A stretch of DNA of 64,000 nucleotides from Cunninghamia lanceolata (lineage: Eukaryota; Streptophyta; Pinopsida; Cupressales; Cupressaceae). Numbering within the stretch: position 1 is the first letter of the stretch; each line of letters starts with the position of its first letter. A program made the position numbers and the translations under genes. Where the stretch lies: NCBI GenBank assembly GCA_027924645.1, contig BSBN01000829.1, forward strand, positions 2,232,001-2,296,000, given 5' to 3'. Below are positions 1 to 11,061 of this stretch, piece by piece. The notes beneath the pieces were generated by a model. That model was not told where the DNA came from and did not search any database. It worked only from the letters and a program-made list of their open reading frames with translations.

Positions 1-118
1 ATAGTTCTACAGTTTTGCCAACTGCTATGACAGTTTCATCAATTGTTGCATACTATTTATATGCATCCTGTATATGCTTTTATCATCGAATAAATAAAGC
101 ATTCTATGCTTGTCTTCA
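1..118 (+). repeat. 3' part of the 5' LTR
   Basis: This copy is collinear with 1798-1915 and ends in CTTCA just before the primer-binding site. The first 65 bases or so of the LTR lie outside the window. Confidence 0.85.
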
Positions 119-120
119 TA

Positions 121-135
121 TGGTATTAGAGTCGC
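121..135 (+). other. Primer-binding site (tRNA-iMet type)
   Basis: TGGTATTAGAGTCGC lies two bases after the 5' LTR. It resembles the usual TGGTATCAGAGC site complementary to the 3' end of initiator methionine tRNA, with small changes. Confidence 0.8.
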
Positions 136-1720
136 CTTGTGGAATATGAGGAAGGTGTCAATCTGCTATGTAAATTTGATGGGAGAGTAGTGTGGAGAAT
201 GTTCTAAGGGCATTGGAGCATGACGTGGTCTTGGAGCCAATTGATTTGCCATAATATTTTTTGTAATCTCTTTTAGTGCATAGTCTCCATAGAAGAATTA
301 GGTATCCACTAAGCAGAAGAGATGCTAGGCTGCATAATGAAGTTATTTCTTGCTGTGTAAGATGCAATTTTTATTTCAAGGCAAAAGGAAGGCGTTTCAA
401 ATTTGCAGAGGTATTTGAAATTCACTCTAAGATGTTTTTGAAAGACTGTGTAAGGAGTTACAAAATAAGTTTATGATTGTTAGGGGCATTTAAGTTTGCT
501 GGAAGTCTACGAAAGTGATGTTTAATCATTTGAAAGCATGAGATAGTGTCACATAGAATACTATTGCAGCGTAAGATTCCATCTGAGTTATCATAGTAAG
601 TTGTTCAAAGAGGCAATAATATCATATTTGGGTGGTAAATATTATTTGTTTGCTATGTAATGGTAAATATCATTTGTTCACTATGCAAGACGTGTGAGCA
701 AAACCAACATCAAAGTTGTCGCTTAATGTTGAAGATTATAATTTATATTTGACATAAACATTCAAGTCGTATGAAATTGATTTAAGTGAATGTGTTGATA
801 TTTGTTGCAATTGCCTAAGTTCAACTCCAGCCACAGGAAGTAGAAGATAGAAGTGTAAGAGGAATTAGGGTTCGAACCAAACAAACAAACAAAAAAATTA
901 TTAAGTGCCAACCACATACAAAATTGTTATGTAATCATCATTGCCTCATACGGAGTGCCAAGTAGAAGGAAGAGTCATATTCCATTGAAGATATATAGCA
1001 ACACAATACAATAGATTTCAAATGTAAAGTGCAAATATATTTGAGAGAATTTATCTTGAAGTTTTGTCAAAAAATTTAGATATCCAATGATGCAATCAAT
1101 CCAAGAGATAAACTAATAGAGCAAAAGTAGTCAATGCAAAGTTCTCCCTAAAGCTTCAGTTATTCAGGTTCAAGATGGAACTTGGAATTACAACGTCAAA
1201 GATCACTTATGCTTTCAGGGCCATCTTTTATATTTCTAATGAGGCCTCCAAAGACTCATCTAAGACATCAGTTGGTTGTTTTGCTTTTCTTTGTTGATGC
1301 TAACAGATTTGAAGAATGTATGTTTTGTGAAGATTTTGTTTTGGAGATAGGTTTGGGATTTGGTGTTGAGCTCAATATGGATTTTTGTCCAGCAAGCTTC
1401 AAAGAGTATATGATCTTGAATTATACCCTTTTGCGGTCACTAGACAATGGCAGAGATCTGTCGTATCTCTTATGGTTCATTGTCGAATAATTCAAGAATC
1501 TATGATTTGAGAGCTTGGGACTAAAGAGCTCAAGAACACAGCTTGAAGCTATGCCTTTCCGAGGGTAGACGAGACAATATGATGGGGCCCTGCTTGGTTC
1601 AGGATTTGTTCTTTGGGAGAAGATCTTCTATAAAATATGTATTCATACTATGTAATCAGCTTTGTTGAGTATTTTAGCATTAAGGGGGGGTACCTTGGTA
1701 CTATTGCAGGAACAATGTAA

Positions 1721-1732
1721 TAAGGGGGGGAA
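1721..1732 (+). other. Polypurine tract
   Basis: TAAGGGGGGGAA lies directly before the TGTTGGCA start of the 3' LTR and would prime plus-strand synthesis. A second TAAGGGGGGG lies 40 bases upstream (1681-1690), so the tract has been duplicated. Confidence 0.8.
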
Positions 1733-1915
1733 TGTTGGCATAATAGATTGTTTTACATTTTTATTATGTAACTACATGGTTACGTTAGTTAGTTTCTATA
1801 GTTCTGCAGTTATGCCAACTGCTATGACAGTTTCATCAACTGTTGCATACTATTTATACGCATGTTGTATATGTTTTTATCATCGAATAAACAAAGCATT
1901 CTATGCCTGTCTTCA
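1733..1915 (+). repeat. 3' LTR, 183 bp
   Basis: The LTR begins TGTTGGCATAAT after the polypurine tract and ends in CTTCA. It has an AATAAACAAAGC polyadenylation-like stretch near the end, matching AATAAATAAAGC in the left copy. Confidence 0.85.
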
Positions 1916-1959
1916 AAGAAAATGTCTAATAACTAGTATATTTATATTTAAAAATATAT

Positions 1960-2325
1960 ATCTATAGAGAGATATCTTCCAATTTGTTTTTTGGTTTTTG
2001 GTTTTTTTTTTTTTTCATTTTTTATAAATTAAGCGTTTCATTTCCCATTAACTATTTATTAGTCTTGGCATTTATAAATTACTTATAGATAGAATATTTG
2101 CATTTTGTTTTAAAATAGCAAAAGCATCTTTGAGTGTAGTGTCAGGTTTAGTGGTGTATTTATTGTGGCATTTCATTATGATCCACTACCACCATGCATT
2201 GAATTTGATTTTATTTTATTTTATTTATTTACTATTTTTTTTTTTGGATTTTTTTTACTGGTTACAGGAATCTGAACCTTTCAACCCTCGCTGTGAGTGT
2301 AGATTGCCTCTCGGTGTAATGAAAT
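1960..2325 (+). repeat. Dispersed repeat X, copy 1 (second copy at 14410-14782)
   Basis: The stretch from GAGAGATATCTTC through TTTCAACCCTCG to TGTGAGTGTAGA is repeated with scattered substitutions and T-tract length changes at 14410-14782. I see no coding capacity. One copy lies to the left of PME-A and one to its right, so it probably marks the edge of a duplicated block. Confidence 0.75.
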
Positions 2326-3620
2326 AGCAATGGAAGACACACTAAACCTAGCAAGATCTGAAAAATCATATTATAATTAGAAATGATATATTTGAAACCA
2401 TAAATAACATTAATATCATAGCCCTAAGGTTAAATCCTAGGGGGTTTAAGATTGGATGTATTCACATAAAATGTACAGGAAAATAGACTTTCCCTAAGCT
2501 TAATCTAAGTTATTTAAATAAACATGGATAAACACAAGGAATATACAAATATATCTAGATTAAAAAGTGATAGCATGCTATGATAAATCATAATAACTAA
2601 ATTTGTTATTTTATAAAAGTAAATACAATGTATAACGATGCGTAGTCCTTGGAATGATGAAGGAGGATTATTCTAGTGTAGGCACTAATTATGATGATCT
2701 AACGTTGAAGGATTGGTAACATGGGTGTGCTTAGTGTTTGGAATCCTATGTTGGTCTATTTCTATCTCCAAGTTGAATCCATAGATTTGGATCACTTTTC
2801 TAGGTGTGAATATGTTTTGACATGCAGATCCAATCTTGTTGGTTATGTAGTTATGCTTTTTAAGTTATTCGATTCTTTGAGTTGTGTTGATTGTCAAGGA
2901 TTGTTGATTTTTAAAATTACCTTGAGGTTGTTGAATCATTACAAGACAAGTTCTCTTAGGTACAATTGTGCTAAAAATTGAAATGCCCAACAAGCAACCA
3001 TGTGAATATCCTAGATGATGATTTTGATACTTAAATGTTATTCCTTTTAGTGCAGTAAGTGGAGTATTCCTCTAGTAAATGCTCTTTGAATACTCTAGGA
3101 AATCAAATGGTTTTTGGGTGATCAAATGAATGCGATTGAATGCCTTTACATATAAATACATAGCAAAAACTATGTGAAACATATACCAAGTCCGCTTAAG
3201 GTGAGAAATAAAATAGGTAAGAGTTGGAAAAAAATTGAATTTGAATGTTTGAATCTTATGGGTTAGATATACATATGTGGGATCGATCTTGCATCCACCA
3301 AAGTGACTTGAATCATTGGAGCAATAATATTTGTGTTGAGAATAAATGTTCAATCATGGAGGATGCAAAAAATGTTAGGTGAATAGTAATATAATGATAT
3401 GTGTAAGAATAGATAATATATGGTCAAATATGTGACAATAAGTATAAATCGAGATAAGTGAAAGATCATATGAAAACCCAACTTCATTCAAGATTACACT
3501 TTAAGACCTATCATAATAAATATGATACTTAAAAAAATGGCATGGTTATGTAGATTTGGCCATTACACTAAGAAAATCTAGGTTTAACTCAACTCACGGT
3601 AGAATCTCTAAGGTAAGGTT
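2326..3620. other. AT-rich spacer, no gene seen
   Basis: No coding pattern is recognisable. Around 3565-3610 a stretch containing TTTAACTCAACTCACGGTAG recurs with few changes at about 20825-20868, so part of this spacer is a dispersed repeat. The homology to the PME-B promoter begins at about 3620. Confidence 0.5.
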
Positions 3621-3731
3621 AATAATATATTTCACTATTACGAAAAATGTACTTTTCCATCCAACCCCATGTTCACTGAAAAGCGGTTAACAATCTTTTT
3701 TTCGGATCTTGAATGTCTGCACAATTCCCCA

Positions 3732-3739
3732 TATAAATA
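3732..3739 (+). promoter_or_regulatory. TATA box of the decayed PME-A
   Basis: TATAAATA aligns with the TATA box of PME-B at 27637. The surrounding block (an AGCGGTTAACAATC element, then ATCTTGAAT and CTGCACA) is also shared, but is present once here and duplicated in PME-B. Confidence 0.65.
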
Positions 3740-5272
3740 AGTGAATGACAGTTTCAAATAGGTAAGTATTTTATTCGGATAACTTTGTAAGATCAAACTA
3801 CTTTGATGTCTTGCATTCTTGAAAGGGATTTGCATATCTTGCAACCATCTTGTCTTGGAAATAATTTTGCTCAATTCTTTGTGTTCCACAAGAGGTTCGA
3901 CAGTTGTTCAACAAGCCATGGATCATCCCAGACGAAAATAATTGTATTCGAGGAGTTGTTATTTTTAGCACTACTCCTGTCTGTGGCCGTCTAAGTGGGG
4001 ATTGTAATTTTATGCAGGAGGTCTTCTTCCCACAATGACGGTAGAAGGAAATCGACTTTCGAGCTCATCGAGTAAGTCTGCAATAAAACATTATACCTAG
4101 CGCTCTGTGTTTCGACACTGCTATCATATCCGAGCGTCAAACGAGCAAATCCCAAAGATTTCGCTCTTATTACTATGAACATGAGCATGGATAGGGTCCA
4201 AGGAGCCTACAACACGGATCTGAAAGTAGGCGTCAAGATTTCCTTTCCTGAAAATCACCATGTGTTTCGCATCCCGCATTCTTGGTTGAATAAATAAAGG
4301 TTTCCTCAGTGGATGTCAGGGGGTGATCAGAGGCTTTTGCAAGTTCCCAACGCTGCTATTTTGCAAGTGAATGTGACTGTGACCCAAGACGGTAGCGGGC
4401 AGTACAAGACCATTTCAGAGGCTGTCATGAACGTGCCATCTTTTAGTAGTGAACGCTATGTTATATGTGTCAAAGTTGGAGTTGACAGAGAAAATGTGGA
4501 TCTTTCTAAGAAGAAGATGAATGTGATGTTGGTTGGCGACGAGGGGCGACATCAAGGACGACTCTACCACCTTCAGCTCTACGACCTTCGGTATAATTTC
4601 GACTCTCTTTTCTAGTTGTGTGTTGGAATAAATAAAAGAAACATGGTCTAAAGATCATTGTTAGCTTCAAATCATTCCCATGTCAAAATTTCTCCTACGC
4701 CCCAATATTTTCTCTACCAATATTTTGTCTACTCAGAATGGTAGTTGATTCATTTCTTTAACAAGTTCAATTCCCTTTTGTATTTATTATGCTAGATTAG
4801 ACAAAGTTTTCAGTTGTTTGCATTATCAGTTAATGTGAGGCCCAAAAGATATTCTTGATTAGCTACAAGTGAAAATTAAGTTTATAAAATAGTTGACGTT
4901 TTGTTATTTTCCCATCTACTTTTATGCTAGATTATCTCCATGACTTTGCATACAATATGTACTGGTCGATTACCTTCAATATTATGCACTACTTTCACAT
5001 GTCACAAAGATTATTGTGCATTTATATTTTAATTCTTAATTTTTCTTGTTTATCTTTGAATTAAAATTATTCTCGATTATGGTTTGACATTTTGAAAGTT
5101 GTCAAACTTGTGAGTAATTCAAGAAGTCCAAATTTACTATTTCTTGCAAATATAATTTGCCTACACACACAATAAGCAATGTTTCACTTATAAGATTTTT
5201 TTCTAAATTTGTATCTATTGGACTAGATGTGTCTAAATATATATATAAGAGAGATTTAGATGTTGGTTAATT

Positions 5273-6423
5273 TGATGCAGGAGCATCCAGGTTCACATGC
5301 AATCCTCATCAACAAAAAAGATTTGTTTTCACTTTCTTGTTGTCTATTTTGGCTACAGGAGTTGCTGCAAGGGTGAGTTGATCAAATTTGGAGAATTTTT
5401 CTAAGGAAGTTGGCCAAATAAAGGATTAATCTCAAAAAAGGCCCAAATGGGTATCTGTACCTCAATTTTGGTGAAGAACTGGTGAATATTGGTGAAGTTA
5501 TGCTCCAACGCGACTTTTAATACCTACTGACCAGGCTCTAAAATCTAGTTGCACTGGAAATCCATGCTGGCATTCAATGGACAAGTCTGCGTTAAAATCC
5601 TAAGGTTTGGACTTGCGCTAAAAACAACTCTTACCGACCATGTCCATCACCTTCGAATCCTCCGCTAAGTAGGTGACTTCATCATTCCTCGCTGAGTGAT
5701 CGCACACTGTTTGCGCTAAAAGTCTTCATCACCAACTTGCACTAAACATTGGTTCCACTGCCTAAGGCTGTCGACGTCAAAATCCGCGCAGGTCAGATGG
5801 ATGGAAAATTGCCGCCTTGCAACTTAGCGCTAAAAAGCTTGCTCACTGACTTTGCGCTAAAATGGAGCTGCACTGACAAAAATCGGTTGAGGGTGAAATA
5901 TGCGCTAGTCGGTAGAGGCTATTTTCAGCGCTTTCTTCTGCAAAGGTCAGTTGAGGCCAAATCTAGTGCTTTCTCCTATTGTGCTGAAATCATGTTGGAC
6001 TGACTTTCCCACCAGTGAACCAGAAACGACAAAAAGTCAATTTTGACAGTTTGTATGGTCATTCGAAGGACAAATCAGGTCATAACACATGTCAAGAGCA
6101 TGAATGAAGATCGGTGGCCACCTTAGAAGTCTATAAATTCATGGGATTCATGTTTTTGGGGACCTCCCTCCTGAGTAATACGTTTTTGTGAGTCTCCCTG
6201 AGATTTCTCCAGAATGCATGATCAGTTTGATCTGCATCCTGTAGCATTGTAAGGCTGAGGCCAATATTTTGTAAAGAAATCTACACCCTTGTTGTAATCT
6301 CTCTTGCATATGTTCATAAAGCATTGTTGTCCTAATGTTCTGCTATTGTTGTTTTGTTGTGATTTTGTCATTTGCTACTTGGTTTAGCTGTTTGATAAGA
6401 CTCCTGAACCTTGACCTACATTA
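5273..6423 (+). repeat. 5' LTR of the chromovirus
   Basis: The LTR is 1151 bp and begins TGATGCAGGAGCAT. U3 carries about a dozen variants of GCGCTAAAA between 5490 and 5990, and a TATA box (TATAAAT) lies at 6132-6138. A possible poly(A) signal (CATAAAGCATTG) sits near 6318. The 3' LTR has AATAAAGCATTG at the matching place. Confidence 0.92.
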
Positions 6424-6425
6424 AG

Positions 6426-6440
6426 TGGTATTAGAGTGGG
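6426..6440 (+). other. Primer-binding site of the chromovirus
   Basis: TGGTATTAGAGTGGG lies two bases after the 5' LTR and matches the tRNA-iMet-type site with substitutions. Confidence 0.8.
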
Positions 6441-6486
6441 TTTCACACTCCTTACAACTGTGGGATCACTACAGAGGATCTAAAAC

Positions 6487-7680
6487 ATGGTACACAGAGA
6501 TAGAAGAAGGAGAGGACCACCTCCAAGGATTGGAGATGTAGGATTGGAAGAAATGATGAGAGGTATCACGGCTAGGCTGGATGCAATGGAGAGAACACAA
6601 TGCAGAGGAATACCTGTTTTAGATGTAAGTGACCTTGAGGAGGTAGAAGTCAGTGAAAAGGAAGTAGAAGAAGGAGAAGATGGTTATGAGAGGAGGTTTC
6701 TGAATACAATGGCAAAAATTGCTAGTAAACCCTGTGTTGAGTTGCCCAATTATAGTGGTAGTCTGAAACTAGATGAGTTGATAGACTAGATTTCAGAAAT
6801 GGAAAAGTTTTTTGAGTTGGAATCCTTTGAAGACCCTAAGAGGGAAAAACTTGCAGCTTCAAAGCTGAAAGGACATGCATCTCTTTGGTGGGATCATGTG
6901 CAAGTTTGAAAGACAAAGAAAAGGGAAGGAAAAGATTAAAACCTAGGAGAGGATGTTAACCAAGTTGAAGGTAAAATTCCTGCCAGCTGATCATCAGATC
7001 ACTATGTTTAAGATGTTGCAGAACCTCAAGTAGACGGAGAAAAGTCTGCAAGATTACACTGAAGAATTTTACAAATTGAATATTAGGGTTGGTCGTATTG
7101 AAGATGATGCCGAGAAGATTTCTAGGTATGTAAATGGACTGCATTATTTGATCCAAGATGAAATTAGCATGGTTAGAATTACCAGCATAGAAGAAGCCTA
7201 TCAATTTGCATTGAAGGTAGAAGAAAAGATTTCTAGAAGGCAGAATAGCTCTAGAGGAAGAGGTAAATCCTCCAAAGGAAGAGGGCAGTCAAATCCTGGA
7301 CGTGGATCTTAGGATAAGCAAGGTGAAGCAAGTTCTTCCAATACTCAAGGAGGTAGAGGAAGGGGTGATTACCCTAGAGGTAGAGGCAATTTTGAAAGAG
7401 GAAGAGGGTTCAGTTGAACATGTTTCCAGTGTGGGAAAACTGGACATAGGGCATTTGAATGTCCTCAAGTACAACAGAGCAGTGGCAAAGGAAAGGAGAT
7501 TAAAGCCCACATAGCACAAGATGAGGAAGAGAGTGTGGCTAGTGTAGCCTCACCGAAGCATGGAGAAGAAGCTAAGGATGGAGAATCCTTGATGATGAGG
7601 AAAGTTCTTCTAGCACTAGAGAAAGTACAAAAGGAACTAGAACATTGAAGAAGTCTTTTTAGAACCAGATGTAAGTCTAT
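6487..7680 (+). pseudogene. Chromovirus gag remnant (capsid and zinc knuckle)
   Basis: The frame opens with an ATG at 6487 and breaks at a TAG near 6787, then continues in pieces. The segment at 7076-7312 resembles the end of retrotransposon gag (VGRIEDDAEKISRYVNGL) followed by an Arg/Gly/Ser-rich tail. At about 7418-7468 a CCHC zinc knuckle reads CFQCGKTGHRAFEC with all four metal ligands present. Gag would form the particle and bind element RNA. Stops and frameshifts prevent a full product. Confidence 0.85.
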
Positions 7681-9530
7681 AGGAAAATGCTGCAAGGTCA
7701 TTGTGGACAACAGTAGTAATGACAATTTAGTGTTAGAAGAAATGGTGCAAAAGTTAAATCTGAAATGATTGAAGCACCCCACTCCAAGGTTACAAGGTCT
7801 CTTGGTTGCAAAAGGGACATCAATTACTAGTAAGTGAGCAATGCCTTGTCAAATTTCATATTGGAAATTATAAAGATGAGATATTGTGTGATGTTATGCC
7901 AATGGATGCATGCCACCTACTATTTGGCAGACCTTGGCAATATGACAGGCAGGCCATTCATGATGGCAAGAGTAATTGCACTACCCTCAAGAAGGATGGG
8001 GTTGAGTATGTGTTGAATCCTTTGAAGGATAAGGATGTGGATGATGAGAGAAGTAATAGGGGTTATCTAGTAAGTGGGTAGCAGTTCCTAAGGGAAATCA
8101 GAAAGGAGAAGGTCTATTATGCTTTCCTGCCTCAAGTTATAGAAATTACGACAACTGAGAAAAGGGTAGAAGTTCCCGCAGAGGTCCAAGAAATTCTAAG
8201 TGAGTATGATGACATACTAATGAAGGAATTTCTTGGTGAATTACCTCCAATGAGAAGCATAAGTCACTGCATGGATTTCATATTAAGAGCAAGCCTACCA
8301 AACAAGGTACCATATAGGATGGCACCTATGGAAAATGAAGAGGTGGATAGGCAAGTGCAAGAGTTATTGGATAAAGAACTGATTAGGAAAAGTCTAAGTC
8401 CATGTGCTATACCAGTAGTATGGGGACCTAAGAAAGATGGAAAATGGTGGATGTGCACTGATTCAAGATCTATAAACAAGATAACCATTAAGTACAGGTT
8501 TCCATTTCCTCGTATGGACGACTTGATGGATTGTTTGAGCGAAGCAAAGTATTTCAACAAGATTGATTTGAAGAGTGGATACCACCAAATCAGAATTAGA
8601 GAAGGGGATGAGTGGAAGACAACATTCAAAACCAAGGATGGACTGTATGAGTGGTTAGTGATGCCATTTGGCTTGACAAATGTACCCGTCACTTTTATGA
8701 GATTGATGAATGAGGTGATGAAGCCATTCCTTAGAAAGTTTGTCATAGTTTATTTGAATGACATTTTGTTTTTCAGCAAGACAAAGGAGGAGCATATAAG
8801 GGCAGTCTTGCAAAGATTTAAAGAAGAGAAGTTGTTGGTGAACATGGATAAGTGTAGTTTTATGAAAAAGGAACTAGTGTATTTGGGTTTTGTAGTATTA
8901 GAAGAGGGGTTGAAGATGGATCTAGAGAATATTAAGGCAATACTAGATTGACCTTCACCGAGAAACATGTTTGAGCCCAGAAGTTTTCATGGTTTGGCAA
9001 GCTTCTACAGAAATTTCATCAAAAATTTTAGTGGAATATGTGTACCAATCACCAAGACAATGAAGGGTGCTAGGAAAGAGCTCCAATGGATAGCTACAGT
9101 AGAAAAGAGTTTTTAGATGCTAAAGAAGAAGGTGACAGAACAACCAGTATTGGCATTGCTAGATTTTAACAAAGTTTTCCAAGTGGATTGTGATGCTAGT
9201 GGTAGTGCAATTGGGGGAGTGTTAAGTCAAGAAGGTAGACCCATTGCCTACATCAGTGAGAAACTTAATGAAGAAAAAAGGAAATACTTAGTTTATGACC
9301 AAGAATTCTATGCTATAGTGCAGGCCTTAAAGGAGTGGTGACATTATCTACTATCAAATGAGTTTGTGTTGTATACTGATCATCATGCCTTACAGTACAT
9401 TAAAAGTCAATGTAAGTTAAACCAGAGACATATGAAGTGGGTGGAGTTCCTGCAAAGTTATTCTTTTGTTTTGAAGCATTGGAGTGGTCAGTCAAATCGG
9501 GTAGCAAATGCACTTAGCAGAAGATGTTTG
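7680..9530 (+). pseudogene. Chromovirus pol: protease, reverse transcriptase and RNase H remnants
   Basis: At about 7700 the protease active site, normally VDSGS, reads VDNSS, followed at 7806-8081 by the MDACHLLFGRPWQYDR block typical of this family. RT covers 8220-8951: FNKIDLKSGYHQIR and LVMPFGLTNVPVTFM are clear, but the YxDD motif reads YLND (8751-8762), so one catalytic Asp is Asn. RNase H follows at 9117-9530 with DCDASGSAIGGVL and YTDHHALQYI, broken by a TGA near 9339. These would copy element RNA to DNA. This copy cannot. Confidence 0.93.
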
Positions 9531-9659
9531 TTGATGAATGAGTTAAGGGTTAATGTTGTTGGCTTTGATGCAATGAAGGATTTGTATCCTGATGATCTTG
9601 ATTTTAAGGAAGCATGGGATATTAGTAAGATTCTAGTGGCAGGAGATAGGACACCATGG

Positions 9660-11021
9660 TTGGAATATTTTATCTAGAATGGTTTGTTGTTCAAAGGAAA
9701 GAAATTATGCATTCCTAGAAGTTCAATGAGAGAGAATCTAATCTAGGAAAAGCACAGTGGAGGCTTAAGTGGACATTTTGTAGTAGATAAGATAGTGGCA
9801 CAACTGAATGAAAGTTATTTTTGGCCTAGAATGGGTGCAGATGTAAAGAAACTGGTACAAGGTTGTAGAATTTGCCAATATGCTAAGGGAGCACAACAAA
9901 ATACATGACTGTATTGGCCTTTGCCTATAGTTGATAGACCATGGGATCATATAAGAATGGATTTGTTTCTAGGATTTCCTCAGACACAGAGAGGTCATGA
10001 TTCCATTTTTGTTGTTGTAGACAAATTTTCAAAGATGATTTATTTTATACCATGTCAGAAGACTAGTGATGCATTCCACATAGCTACATTATTTTTCAGA
10101 GAGGTAGTTAGGTTGCATGGGTTGCCTAAGAGCATAGTTTCAGACTGGGACACGAAGTTTGTTGGTCATTTTTGGCATACATTATGCAAGAGAATGAGCA
10201 CTGAATTAGGTTTTGGCTTAGCTTATCATCCACAGACTAATGGACAAACTGAGGTTGTGAACAAAAGTTTGGGAAATCTATTGAGATGTTTGGTGGGAGA
10301 TAAACCACATCAATGGGATCTTATCCTAGCACAGGAAGAATTTGCTTATAATAATTTAGTGAACAGAAGTGCAGGAAGGAGTCCTTTCCAAATAGTTTAT
10401 GGGTACAAACCAAGAGGTGTTGATGAACTCCGAGATAGTGCAGATTTGAACAAGAAGAATGTTGTTGCCAAAGATTTTGTAGAATAGCTTCTTGAGGTTC
10501 ATAAGGAAGTGAAGGAATAGTTGGAGAAGAGTGCCAGCAAGTACAAGGAGCATGCTGATGTGCATCGGAGGGAACAAGAGTTTCAGGTATGAGACTTAGG
10601 TTTGGCACATTTGATGAAGGAAAGGTTTCCACAAGGACCATATCATAAATTGAAATTCAAGAAGATAGGTCTGTGCAAGGTGTTGAGGAAGTTCTCATCC
10701 AATGCCTATGAAATTGAGTTGCCAACAAGGATATATATGTCACATATTTTCAATGTTGTTGATCTATATAAGTTCTATGAGCGAAAGTCAAGTTCACAAG
10801 CGGGGATGTATTCATATTCACCTACTACACTACCTGAAAAGAAGATGGGGGAAGTGAATAAGGTGATTGACTCTCAAGTGATTAAGAGGACCAGAGGAAA
10901 GGAGTACAAGGAGTATCTAGTCAGATGGAAAAACCAAGCTACAGATGAAGCTTCTTGGCTATGTGCTATAGAACTTGCCAAGTTTGGCATTCGGGTTCCA
11001 GACTTGCCAAAATGTTCATGA
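9660..11021 (+). pseudogene. Chromovirus integrase with C-terminal chromodomain, broken
   Basis: The zinc-binding HHCC region lies at about 9745-9880 (HSGGLSGHF and CRICQYA). The catalytic core at 9921-10487 has the three acidic residues in RMDLF, IVSDWDTKF and QTNGQTEVVN. A TAG ends that frame at about 10486. The C-terminal part resumes at 10602-11021 and ends in a chromodomain-like segment at about 10851-10988 (EVNKVIDS, YLVRWKN, EASWL). In chromoviruses this domain is thought to guide integration to marked chromatin. The segment looks complete, but upstream stops disconnect it. Confidence 0.9.
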
Positions 11022-11061
11022 GTTTTCAACTCATGGAACATTTTTAGTTACCTGACATGTT

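Larger units (their letters stand above)
1..1915 (+). mobile_element. Non-autonomous short-LTR retrotransposon, left end outside the window
   Basis: Bases 1-118 align without gaps to 1798-1915, with nine mismatches by my count. The left copy is followed after two bases by TGGTATTAGAGTC, a tRNA-iMet-type primer-binding site. The right copy is preceded by a purine tract ending in seven Gs. This is the arrangement of an LTR retrotransposon with a 183-bp LTR. The roughly 1.6-kb interior has no recognisable gag, protease, reverse transcriptase or integrase, and its short open frames match no family I know. It therefore looks like a TRIM- or LARD-like element or a decayed derivative that depended on proteins from another element. 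The target duplication cannot be checked because the left end lies outside the window. Confidence 0.8.

Noticed and set aside
1182..1490. 102-residue frame as a captured host gene in the short-LTR element
   Set aside because: No recognisable domain and no splice or codon pattern; open by chance as far as can be seen.
4313..4615. A 100-residue open frame as a short PME gene
   Set aside because: It is the mature-domain start of PME-A read past a conserved splice donor into the intron; its upstream start and exon 2 are broken.
8220..8951. The 243-residue RT frame as an independent gene or an endogenous pararetrovirus
   Set aside because: It lies between paired LTRs with integrase and chromodomain downstream, so it is part of an LTR retrotransposon. 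Pararetroviruses lack integrase and LTRs.
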